Source: DATBAK01 sp036787815 (lineage in GTDB: Bacteria; Actinomycetota; Acidimicrobiia; IMCC26256; PALSA-610). From it: 6,269 bases of DNA. The notes beneath the pieces are model-generated. The model searched no databases and was not told where the DNA came from. It saw only the letters and a list, made by a program, of their open reading frames with translations. Below, piece by piece: positions 1 through 5,718 of the stretch (its first letter is position 1; each line of letters opens with the position of its first letter). Both the position numbers and the translations under genes were made by a program. The DNA is taken from contig DAIQOP010000241.1 of NCBI GenBank assembly GCA_036787815.1, forward strand, positions 1 to 6,269, in the 5' to 3' direction.

Positions 1-36
1 GCGCTCGTCGGACGCCGCATGACGCGCACGGAACCT

Positions 37-57
37 CGTCGGGTTGCCACCCCGACG
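37..57. terminator. Terminator-like hairpin, left copy of a 17-bp repeat
   Basis: The sequence shows a perfect 7-bp stem (CGTCGGG / CCCGACG) with the 7-nt loop TTGCCAC. No T-run follows on either strand, so if it terminates transcription it does so as the tail-less type of hairpin common in GC-rich bacteria. It lies 14 bp after a TGA at 20-22 that closes a short open + frame entering from the left edge (last residues RSSDAA), so it may end an upstream transcript. Too little of that frame is visible to call a gene. The core TCGGGTTGCCACCCCGA recurs with one mismatch at 5871-5887. Confidence 0.45.
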
Positions 58-150
58 GCGCGTCGGGCTCGCGGTCGGGTGAAGCGACGGTTGCTCCCGC
101 TTCCCGATTCGACTGCGTCAGGTTGTCTCACGCGGGTCGAGCTCGGGGTC

Positions 151-185
151 ACACCAACAATACACGTCGCGTGTATGATTGGTGT
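151..185. promoter_or_regulatory. vapBC operator: 35-bp imperfect palindrome
   Basis: The left arm (151-166, ACACCAACAATACACG) and right arm (170-185, CGTGTATGATTGGTGT) are inverted repeats with 14 of 16 positions paired around a 3-nt centre. Each arm can be read as two submotifs, CACCAA and ATACACG, with their mirror images. The right arm ends exactly at the base before the vapB ATG at 186. VapB antitoxins with VapC commonly bind such palindromes to repress their own promoter. Here bound protein would cover both the -10 box and the transcription start. The palindrome is seen directly; its use as the VapBC operator is inferred from position. Confidence 0.75.
174..179 (+). promoter_or_regulatory. 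-10 box for a probably leaderless vapBC transcript
   Basis: TATGAT matches the sigma-70-type TATAAT consensus at five of six positions. It ends 6 nt before the vapB ATG, so the expected transcription start coincides with the A of the start codon. No Shine-Dalgarno sequence precedes that ATG, which agrees with a leaderless mRNA. No convincing -35 box is visible at 16-19 bp spacing; positions 150-156 read cacacca. Confidence 0.5.
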
Positions 186-398
186 ATGGGCAAGGTTCGC
201 ACGAACATCGAACTCGAGGACACCTACGTCAACGCGATCATGGACCGCTTCGGCGTACACACCAAGACCGAGGCGGTCGACCTCGCGCTTCGACATCTCG
301 CCGGTCAGCCAATGACTCGTGACGAGGCGTTGGCGATGCGCGGCGCGCACGCGATCGACCAGATCCCAACCGACGTCACGCCAGGCGGCGCTGCGTGA
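186..398 (+). CDS. vapB: VapB-type antitoxin
   Basis: This 70-residue protein has the layout of the short actinobacterial VapB antitoxins (VapB_antitoxin / DUF2191 type). A DNA-binding N-terminus (VRTNIELEDTYVNAIMDRFG, residues 4-23) resembles the family's start 'R-T-x-I-x-L-D-D-x-L'. It is followed by the characteristic 'TKTEAVDLALRHLA' helix (residues 27-40) and the toxin-wrapping tail with 'ALAMRG' (48-53). Its expected role is to neutralise the adjacent VapC nuclease and, with it, to repress the operon through the palindrome at 151-185. I chose ATG 186 because it starts right after the operator and the family's conserved N-terminus begins there. A TTG at 123 would add 21 unrelated residues and place the operator inside the gene. 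The stop overlaps the vapC GTG (GTGA at 395-398), so the two are probably translationally coupled. The homology call is from memory of family patterns, not from a search. Confidence 0.85.
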   Translation: MGKVRTNIELEDTYVNAIMDRFGVHTKTEAVDLALRHLAGQPMTRDEALAMRGAHAIDQIPTDVTPGGAA

Positions 399-805
399 TC
401 CTTGTAGATACGTCGGCGTGGGTGGAGTACGACCGAGCCACCGGGAGCTCGGTCGATGAACGCCTCGCCGAACTCATCGCTGGCGGTGACGGAGTTGCCG
501 TGACCGAGCCCGTGATCATGGAGGTGGTCGCGGGCGCTCGCAGTGATGGACGCGAACGTGACCTGCGTCGACTCCTCCTGCGCTTCGATCTCTTGCGCTT
601 CGACTCGGCTGTCGACTTCGATGCCGCGACGCGCATCTATCGCGCCTGCCGCCGGGAGGGCGTGACCCCCCGCGGTTTGATCGACTGCATGATCGTGTCA
701 GTCGCCCACCGGCACGGCGTTGCGTTGCTCGCCCTCGACGCCGACGTCAATCGCATCGCTGATGTCATCGGCATCCAACTCGACGAGGCGTCGCGGCGCG
801 CGTGA
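395..805 (+). CDS. vapC: VapC-type PIN-domain ribonuclease toxin
   Basis: This 136-residue single-domain PIN protein has the usual VapC length. The acidic active-site residues are in place: D5 in MILVDTSAWVEY, E43 in EPVIMEVVAGA, D97 in GLIDCMIV, and D115/D117 in LLALDADVNRIA. VapC toxins are Mg2+-dependent ribonucleases, typically cutting tRNA or rRNA in the cytoplasm until VapB blocks them. The last motif reads DADVN, where many relatives have D-x-D-F-D; the metal-binding aspartates are kept, so this is unlikely to inactivate it. GTG 395 is the start: the protein begins directly at the conserved ILVDTS strand and overlaps the vapB stop by 4 bp, with only a weak GGCGG upstream. The stop TGA (803-805) in turn overlaps a GTG at 802. 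Confidence 0.92.
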   Translation: MILVDTSAWVEYDRATGSSVDERLAELIAGGDGVAVTEPVIMEVVAGARSDGRERDLRRLLLRFDLLRFDSAVDFDAATRIYRACRREGVTPRGLIDCMIVSVAHRHGVALLALDADVNRIADVIGIQLDEASRRA

Positions 806-918
806 CGAACGCGGGCGTGTTCTTCGACGATGTCGAGGTCCTTGCGGGGAGCCGACCGCTTGGCAGTCTGATGGTGACCGGTGTCGACGCGGCCGCGGTC
901 GAGAGCGCGGCCGGCTGA
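802..918 (+). CDS. Small ORF (38 aa) linking vapC to the HEAT-like gene
   Basis: This short open frame starts at GTG 802 inside the vapC stop (GTGA) and ends at TGA 916-918, which overlaps the next gene's ATG (TGATG). The peptide begins MTNAGVFFDDVEVLAG and ends VDAAAVESAAG. I do not recognise it. Support comes from both overlaps and from codon use: most of the 38 third positions are G or C, while the frame used by the downstream gene gives an arginine-rich, non-protein-like sequence here. It could be a true small protein, a leader whose translation feeds the HEAT-like gene, or the remnant of a longer deleted gene. There is no signal peptide or membrane segment. Confidence 0.42.
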   Translation: MTNAGVFFDDVEVLAGSRPLGSLMVTGVDAAAVESAAG

Positions 919-1778
919 TGGTCAGTCCTACCTGGGAGGAGACTCTGCTCGAGTTGCATCGGGTCGAAACCGTCGCCGAGCTGTGGATGGTGCTGATCAC
1001 GCCGCACGGGTTGCGCGGCTCGGCGCTGTGGGAGGAACCGATCGGACTGTTCCGCAAGTTCCACGAGCATGACACGGACGGTGTCGTCGTGACCGCCGCG
1101 CTGTTGTGCACCGACTACCGCTGGCGCAAGGGTGCCCGGCTCGTCGTCGAGCAACTGGCGGCATCGGGGTTGCTCGACGCGGCCATGCTCGATGAGCTCG
1201 CCGAGTGGTTCTTGCGCGACAAGCTGGTCGTTTCCGTACCGTCCGAGCTGTTCGTCGGCGTCGAGATCGTCGTCGGCGAGGAGCCCCGCACTACTGATCG
1301 TCGTGTGACGACGAGCGTCGTGACGGACGGAGTAGTGAACGACCTGTTGTTCGCCCGTTCGATCTGGCCGCCGCTTCGCCGCTGGGCCGCGAGGCACGCA
1401 GTGCAGTCTGCGTCGGAGCGTTGGCGCGAGCTGTTGGATGCCGCCTCTGGGCTCCCGGCGCGCGACGCAGCGGCGACCGCGGCAGGTGTGATGGATGCCG
1501 CCGGACACGTGCGGGCTGCTGAGCGGGGCGAAGTCTTGGCGGTAGGGCTCGGTTGGACTTCAGGAACCGTGCGCCTCGCCGCCCTTCCTGCCCTCGCCGA
1601 GCTGGGAGGGCTCGATGCGGCGCGGGCACGGGCAGCCTCTGATGTATCGGCGAAGGTGCGGGCCTGGGCTGTGAGGACCGCTACGGCGGAACACGCGCGG
1701 GGCAAGAGCGACGGCGACGACCACCGCGGGCCGGCCGCGCGCAACGCTGGGGGGGTCGACCGTGCCCCGTTGTTCTGA
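918..1778 (+). CDS. Hypothetical HEAT-like helical-repeat protein
   Basis: This 286-residue protein is predicted soluble and almost all alpha-helical. I recognise no enzyme motif. Residues 150-165 (WPPLRRWAARHAV) and especially 218-256 (VRLAALPALAELGG, then VSAKVRAWAVRTA) have the spacing of HEAT/armadillo-type repeat helices, which usually act as protein-binding scaffolds. Residues 105-140 are richer in V, T and S and may form a non-helical insertion. The last ~27 residues (from RGKSDGDDHRG) are polar, glycine-rich and probably disordered. ATG 918 is chosen because it overlaps the preceding stop and begins plausible protein sequence (MVSPTWEETLLELHRVE). Reading the same frame upstream gives arginine-rich shadow sequence. 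No Shine-Dalgarno is evident, so translation probably depends on coupling. It is the last gene of the rightward operon and faces the - strand gene ending at 1826 across 47 bp. Confidence 0.8.
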   Translation: MVSPTWEETLLELHRVETVAELWMVLITPHGLRGSALWEEPIGLFRKFHEHDTDGVVVTAALLCTDYRWRKGARLVVEQLAASGLLDAAMLDELAEWFLRDKLVVSVPSELFVGVEIVVGEEPRTTDRRVTTSVVTDGVVNDLLFARSIWPPLRRWAARHAVQSASERWRELLDAASGLPARDAAATAAGVMDAAGHVRAAERGEVLAVGLGWTSGTVRLAALPALAELGGLDAARARAASDVSAKVRAWAVRTATAEHARGKSDGDDHRGPAARNAGGVDRAPLF

Positions 1779-1825
1779 TCTGGCCGCACGGCCCGCGATC
1801 GAGGCAACCCTCCGGTCCCGGCCTC

Positions 1826-2149
1826 TCACATCATGCCGAGCCAGCGCTTGTAGGCGGCGAGGAGTCGGACGACGTCGGGTGCGTTCGGCGCTGCGATGTC
1901 GAGAAGAGAGACCGTGTAGCCCTCGCCGTCGCGTTCGAGGGTGGCGACGAGCCCGCGTCGTTCGTCGCCGTCGAAGTCGACCTTGGTGACGACGCCGGCT
2001 GTCCCTGCGATGGTTGCGGCGAACGGGAACTGCACGCCGTCTTCGAAGGCTTGGAGGAACGACCAGTAGCCCTCGTCGCCGTACGCGTCGACGGTGATCT
2101 GCTCGACGAGGTCGGCGAGCTCGTCATCGGGAGGCATCGGCGGCATCAT
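1826..2149 (-). CDS. Small acidic protein resembling the 'calcium-binding protein' family
   Basis: This 107-residue acidic protein has a pattern I associate with a widespread ~110-aa family that databases often label 'calcium-binding protein'. It shows an N-terminal D/E-rich helix (DDELADLVEQITVDAYGDE, residues 8-26), a 'FLQAFEDGVQFPFAATIAG' core (31-49), a beta-rich stretch with VDFDGDERRGLVA (57-69), and a C-terminal YTVSLLDI...LLAAYKRWLG. The biochemical role of the family is unclear to me and the calcium label is not evident from an EF-hand here. ATG 2149 lies inside the 3' end of the helicase gene (26-bp overlap). ATG 2137 (MPPDDEL...) is an alternative with a 14-bp overlap. Neither has a clear Shine-Dalgarno, so coupling to helicase translation is likely. 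The overlap implies co-expression, perhaps as an accessory or regulatory partner. Confidence 0.75.
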   Translation of the reverse strand: MMPPMPPDDELADLVEQITVDAYGDEGYWSFLQAFEDGVQFPFAATIAGTAGVVTKVDFDGDERRGLVATLERDGEGYTVSLLDIAAPNAPDVVRLLAAYKRWLGMM

Positions 2150-4523
2150 GCAGCGTGCGGTTCTCTGGGCTGGTCGGTCGTCGACGTCGAGTCTTGGGTA
2201 CGTCGAAGCCGAGGGTGGTGTAGGCGGGAAGCCGCTTGGTGTGCATGCGGTCGAGGACCGGGATCCGCGTGTCGACGTAGTCGTGCAGCTCGACTTGGTG
2301 TTTGCCTTCGTGGGTTCGCAGGAGTCGTCCGACGTACTGGACGACGCGGCCCTTGAACGCGAGAGGGAAGGCGAGGAACAGCGTGTCGAGCTCGGGCCAG
2401 TCGAAGCCCTCGCCGAGATAGGAGCCGGTCGCGACCAACGCGATGCCGGTGTCGGGTTCGCGGGTGGACAGCGCCTCGCCGACTGCGGCGCGGGCTTTCT
2501 TGCCGAGCCCGCCGCGCAGCACGCACGCGACATCGCCGAGTTGGGAGAGCCCGATGACGATCGCCTCGATGTGGTCGGTGCGCTGGGTGAGCACCAGACA
2601 TGTTCGTCCGGCCGCGACGGCGTCGTGGACGTCCTGGCAGATCTGCGCGGTGCGTCGTTCGTCGGCGACGAGTATTGCGAACACCTGTTGAATCTGGGAG
2701 GCGTCGTCTTCGGACACCCGGGTTGCGGTCTGGTGGACGATGAGCTCGCGGCGCATGAGCTCGGCGCCTTCTACGGCCGCGGGTTTGATCTCGTGGCGGG
2801 TCGGACCGCATTGGAATCCGATGATCGCTTCGAGCTTGTCGCGCCGGTAAGGGGTCGCCGTCAATCCGAGCCAGCGACGAGACCGGGCGGCCTGCACGCA
2901 CGTCGAGAACGACACCGCGGGGATGTGGTGGCATTCGTCGACAACGACCAGACCGTACGGGTCGAAGACCGACGAGTCGTCGCTGCGGGCGAGGCTCTGG
3001 ATCATGGCGACATCGATCTCGCCGGTCGGCTTGTTGCGGCCGCCGCCGATCTGACCGATCGCTACGGCATCGATGCCGAGGTGTCGCTCCAGCCGTGATC
3101 GCCACTGATCGACGAGCTCTCTGCGGTCGACCACGACGAGCGTCGGGGTGTCGTGGTGCGCGATGACCGCGCACGCCATCACAGTCTTGCCCGCGCCGGG
3201 CGGCGCGACGAGCACGCCCAACTCGTGGCTGACGAGGTCGGCGACCGCCGCAACTTGCTGCCGGTTCAGCGTGCCGGAGAACCGGAAGCCGACCGGCGCC
3301 CGAACGGGTCGCTCGTCGGTCATGTCCAGCTGGCTTCCCAGCTGGACGACCAACTCAGAGACGCGCTCGGTCAGTCCGCGCGGAAGGTGCAACCAGTCGA
3401 GATCCTCACCGTAGCAACGGATGAAACGAGGCGTGTCCCACGTCGAAAATCGCATCCGCTGCTTCTCGTAGAACTCCGGGTTGGCGATCGACCCGAGATG
3501 CTTCAACGCCGCGATCACCGCCGGCGGCAGTCCCGCGCGCTCGATCGACAACATCGCGCCGAGCCGTGCCTTGATGACTGCGGGAGGTTGCGGGCCGCCG
3601 GTCTTGGCGATGTCGGCGAGCGTGAGGGACGCGCCGGTGTTCACCGGACGCAACGATTCGGAGAGCGCGGTGACCGCGTCGGGCGCCATGCGCGCGACCG
3701 CGGATAGGAACGCCCACTGATCGGGCCAGGGTTCCATCGTCGTGGGATCGAGAAACACCGTCGTATCGCGCCCGATGCAAGCACCCTGCAGCGGGAGCGC
3801 GATGAGGTTGCCGAATCCCGCCTTCGGCATGAAGTCCTGAGATGGGAAGAACCGGTCGTAGCTCGCGAGATCGAGCTCGGCGCGCATCGTCATCGCCTCG
3901 CGAAGCAGCGCCGCGCCCATCGCCCGCGCTTGCGTGGCCGGCACTGGTCCGTCGAAGAACACCCACACGTGCGCGCCGCGACCTGACCGTGACCGTTCCA
4001 ATGCCGCGGGGACTCCGTTTGCGTGGCAGACGTCGAGATAGGCGAGCGCGTCGAGGGCCCAGGAGCCTTTGTCGAAGTCGCACGCGAGCAACGTGCAGGC
4101 ATCGCCGGGGAGAAGCGGGTAGATGCCCACGGTCTGCTCGCCGCGCAGGTGGGCGAGGAACACGTCGTCAGTCAGTGGCAGGTACTCCTTGGCCGTCCGT
4201 TTCCGCGACCATCCGTCCCGCGTCGCCGGCGACCATCCCACCTTGCCCGTCGACGTGTTCTCCCAGCGGATGGCGAACACGTCCGAGCGGGCCCCGAACC
4301 GCGACCACAGCAGCGCAAACTTCTCGGCATCCGTCGCTGTCACGTCGATCGCCGAGCGTGCGGACGGCTCGGTCAGCAACGTGGGCGCCCACGACACCTC
4401 GTGCCGATGTCCGGGCCGGTCGTCGAGCCCGAGCAGGCCCCGCAAGCGAGCGTTCTCCGCCCGTAGTTGCTGAATTTCCAGCGCCAGCGCGTCGTGGCTG
4501 GTCCGGTCCTCGTCGCTGCTCAC
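2124..4523 (-). CDS. TOTE conflict-system primase (AEP) fused to SF2 helicase
   Basis: This 799-residue protein matches the layout of proteins annotated as TOTE conflict system archaeo-eukaryotic primase plus DEAD/DEAH helicase. Residues 8-33 form a short coiled coil (LEIQQLRAENARLRGLLGL). Residues ~64-290 are the primase domain, with the family signature RWENTSTGKVGWSPA (86-100), a D-x-D metal site (D149, D151 in ACDFDKGSW), the SGRGAH histidine motif (180-185, H185), and SYDRFFPSQD (221-230). Residues ~415-580 are helicase domain 1: Walker A PPGAGKT (441-447, K446), motif Ia near VVDRRELVDQW, Walker B DECH (529-532) and LTATP (554-558). Residues ~600-750 are helicase domain 2, with EGFDWPELD (705-713) and the arginine-finger motif QYVGRLLR (729-736). 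All catalytic residues appear intact. TOTE systems are proposed defence or genome-conflict modules; the substrate here is unknown. GTG 4523 is chosen because the family's N-terminal coiled coil starts just after it. The frame stays open to ATG 4979, but that extension is unrelated sequence. No separate nuclease domain is evident. Confidence 0.9.
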   Translation of the reverse strand: MSSDEDRTSHDALALEIQQLRAENARLRGLLGLDDRPGHRHEVSWAPTLLTEPSARSAIDVTATDAEKFALLWSRFGARSDVFAIRWENTSTGKVGWSPATRDGWSRKRTAKEYLPLTDDVFLAHLRGEQTVGIYPLLPGDACTLLACDFDKGSWALDALAYLDVCHANGVPAALERSRSGRGAHVWVFFDGPVPATQARAMGAALLREAMTMRAELDLASYDRFFPSQDFMPKAGFGNLIALPLQGACIGRDTTVFLDPTTMEPWPDQWAFLSAVARMAPDAVTALSESLRPVNTGASLTLADIAKTGGPQPPAVIKARLGAMLSIERAGLPPAVIAALKHLGSIANPEFYEKQRMRFSTWDTPRFIRCYGEDLDWLHLPRGLTERVSELVVQLGSQLDMTDERPVRAPVGFRFSGTLNRQQVAAVADLVSHELGVLVAPPGAGKTVMACAVIAHHDTPTLVVVDRRELVDQWRSRLERHLGIDAVAIGQIGGGRNKPTGEIDVAMIQSLARSDDSSVFDPYGLVVVDECHHIPAVSFSTCVQAARSRRWLGLTATPYRRDKLEAIIGFQCGPTRHEIKPAAVEGAELMRRELIVHQTATRVSEDDASQIQQVFAILVADERRTAQICQDVHDAVAAGRTCLVLTQRTDHIEAIVIGLSQLGDVACVLRGGLGKKARAAVGEALSTREPDTGIALVATGSYLGEGFDWPELDTLFLAFPLAFKGRVVQYVGRLLRTHEGKHQVELHDYVDTRIPVLDRMHTKRLPAYTTLGFDVPKTRRRRPTSPENRTLHDAADASR

Positions 4524-4529
4524 CTCTCC
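4524..4529 (-). promoter_or_regulatory. Purine-rich site abutting the primase-helicase GTG
   Basis: GGAGAG immediately precedes GTG 4523. It resembles a Shine-Dalgarno but has no spacer, so it is closer to the start than usual and supports the start only weakly. An upstream ATG at 4613 has GGAAA at better spacing. It would add a 30-residue segment with AGA codons and no family similarity, so I prefer 4523. A weak TACAAA (4538-4533 on the - strand) could act as a -10 box giving a very short leader. Confidence 0.3.
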
Positions 4530-4648
4530 ATCTTTGTACCCGGGGTCGGTAAGCCCGCCACTCCCGCGGAAGCTCGCCGGTCTCCGTCTGCTCGCCGCGG
4601 CCCCCTGCCGCATCGTTTCCGACGACCACACCGTCCGCGTCGTGCGCG

Positions 4649-4670
4649 TCGCGCACCCGTGCGACCGCTC
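4649..4670 (+). repeat. Left inverted repeat of the candidate invertible segment
   Basis: The arm consists of tcgcgcacccg (4649-4659), the 4-nt spacer tgcg, and accgctc (4664-4670). Both blocks are perfect inverted copies of blocks at 4921-4931 and 4912-4918. The spacer is 2 nt longer here than on the right (tgcg versus tt). It lies between the primase-helicase start (4523) and the displaced SWIM-family module, where an inversion breakpoint is expected from the protein sequences. Confidence 0.7.
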
Positions 4671-4918
4671 AGCGACATTTCGGCCCGTGTGGGCGAGTTG
4701 CACCTCCGCCGGTCCGAGCTTGCGGAATCTCGGCTCGACGAGGCGTCGGTACTCCGCGATTCCTGTCGGTCCCAACACCTCCGCGTAATCGGCGGCGGCC
4801 CGGTGGAACGCGTCGAGCTCCGAGGTCAACTCGAGATCGACAAGCTGGCCCGCCAACTCAATCGGATCCGGCCGGCTCTGCGCGCAGGCGAAATCGGAGT
4901 ATTGGTCGGGAGAGCGGT
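4664..4918 (-). pseudogene. Inverted internal fragment of the SWIM-family gene
   Basis: Read on the - strand, this 255-bp (85-codon) segment encodes YSDFACAQSRPDPIELAG, then DAFHRAAADYAEVLGP and GIAEYRRLVEPRFRKLGP. That is the region which, in SWIM zinc-finger-associated proteins, directly precedes the part encoded on the + strand from 4924. It therefore appears flipped relative to its own gene. Inverting it about the 7-bp repeats gives an in-frame join, NVAER to FRVREAM, followed by IGIALATGDPDEL. In its current orientation it is in the same frame as the primase-helicase, with no stop before GTG 4523, so it could in principle be read as an N-terminal extension of that protein. No stops or frameshifts have accumulated, which suggests the event is recent or reversible. 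Family order is from memory; an alignment would test it. Confidence 0.7.
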
Positions 4919-4931
4919 TTCGGGTGCGCGA
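4912..4931 (-). repeat. Right inverted repeat of the candidate invertible segment
   Basis: The arm consists of gagcggt (4912-4918), the 2-nt spacer tt, and cgggtgcgcga (4921-4931), mirror images of the blocks at 4664-4670 and 4649-4659. It sits inside the coding sequence of the + strand SWIM-family gene and encodes ERFRVR. The two block pairs are out of register by 2 nt. Only exchange at the 7-bp pair restores the reading frame; exchange at the 11-bp pair would not. Confidence 0.7.
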
Positions 4932-5718
4932 GGCGATGATCGGCATCGCGCTCGCCACGGGCGATCCCGACGAGCTCATCCGGGTGAAGCAGCACGACCT
5001 GCGGACTCCCGACGATTACAAGGAGATCGCGGAATTGCTTGCAGCGGGCGGCCGCGCCGACGATGCCGTCGACTGGGCCCGTCGCGGCCTCGACACGTTC
5101 GCCGACCGGCCGTGGCCGACGGGCCCGCTCCGCGAGCTGCTCGCCGACATGCTGCGCGGTCGAGGTGATGCGATCGGTGCCATCGAGCTGTTCTGGCAGG
5201 CCTTCGTCGCTCATCCTTCGCTGGACGCGTACCGCCGACTGCTCACCGAAGCCGACCTCGTCGACGCACGAGCCGCATGGCAGGACCGCGCGATCGGCGC
5301 GTTACGCGGCAGAGTCACCGAGCGCCGACCGGGGCAACAGACGCGTCGGTCGATCGCGACGACCACGCCGGCATCGGCGTTGATTCAGATCCTGCTCTAC
5401 GAGGGCGAGGTCGAGGCTGCATGGGCGGCTGCGGGCGAGCACGGGTGCGAACAACGCCTGTGGCTGACCCTCGCCCGGGCTCGGGAAGCCGGCCATCCGC
5501 TCGACGCGATCGAGATCTACGAGCGTGAGACCTTCGATCGGATCGACACGAAGAAGAACGCCGGCTATCGCTCCGCTGTCGATTACCTCGTCCGAATCTG
5601 CAAGCTTGCCGAGGACGTGGGACGGGCCGAGCGGTTCGACGAGTTGTTGACCGAGGTGCGGGTCAGGCACAAGCCCAAACGAAACCTCATGGCACTCCTT
5701 GACGAGCGCGGGTGGTGA
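4924..5718 (+). CDS. C-terminal part of a SWIM zinc-finger-associated helical-repeat protein, 5' end disrupted
   Basis: These 264 residues match the C-terminal half of proteins annotated as SWIM zinc finger family / DUF6880-like. It starts with the first TPR-like helices (IALATGDPDELIRV, residues 8-21), then IAELLAAGGRADDAVDWARR (35-54). ALIQILLYEGEVEAAWAAA follows at 152-170, then LWLTLARAREAGHPLDAIEIY (179-199). It ends with the family's HKPKRNLMALLDERGW (249-264). The usual N-terminal SWIM finger (CxCx-n-CxH) is absent, and the segment that should come just before residue 1 lies inverted at 4664-4918. GTG 4924 is the first in-frame start after a TAA at 4786-4788, falls within the right inverted repeat, and has no Shine-Dalgarno. 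The present orientation therefore probably yields no full protein. Flipping the segment gives a continuous ORF from GTG 4642 (358 aa) or TTG 4534 (394 aa). Full-length relatives are longer, so the finger would still be missing. Confidence 0.78.
   Translation: MREAMIGIALATGDPDELIRVKQHDLRTPDDYKEIAELLAAGGRADDAVDWARRGLDTFADRPWPTGPLRELLADMLRGRGDAIGAIELFWQAFVAHPSLDAYRRLLTEADLVDARAAWQDRAIGALRGRVTERRPGQQTRRSIATTTPASALIQILLYEGEVEAAWAAAGEHGCEQRLWLTLARAREAGHPLDAIEIYERETFDRIDTKKNAGYRSAVDYLVRICKLAEDVGRAERFDELLTEVRVRHKPKRNLMALLDERGW

Noticed and set aside
123..185. TTG 123 as the vapB start.
   Set aside because: It would place the operator and -10 box inside the gene and add residues unrelated to the antitoxin family.
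720..917. Upstream extension of the HEAT-like gene in its own frame.
   Set aside because: It overlaps vapC and encodes an arginine-rich, low-quality sequence. ATG 918 overlaps the preceding stop and begins plausible protein.
1779..1825. Short inverted repeats (GGCC-GCAC-GGCC; GAGGC/GCCTC) between the converging genes.
   Set aside because: The stems are only 4-5 bp in GC-rich DNA, too weak to call a terminator.
2146..3174. Long arginine- and proline-rich open frame on the - strand, and similar frames on both strands across 2094-4656.
   Set aside because: These are off-frame shadows of the primase-helicase gene, typical of GC-rich DNA, with no domain or codon support.
779..4748. Shared 15-bp sequence ctcgacgaggcgtcg at 779-793 (vapC) and 4734-4748.
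   Set aside because: It is made of common GC-rich codons read in different frames and strands in two unrelated coding regions. There is no structure around it, so it is most likely coincidence.
4524..4979. Treating the open - strand frame up to ATG 4979 as the true N-terminus of the primase-helicase.
   Set aside because: The extension is made of antisense to the SWIM-family gene, the inverted SWIM-family module and a non-coding-looking stretch. The TOTE family's N-terminal coiled coil begins right after GTG 4523.
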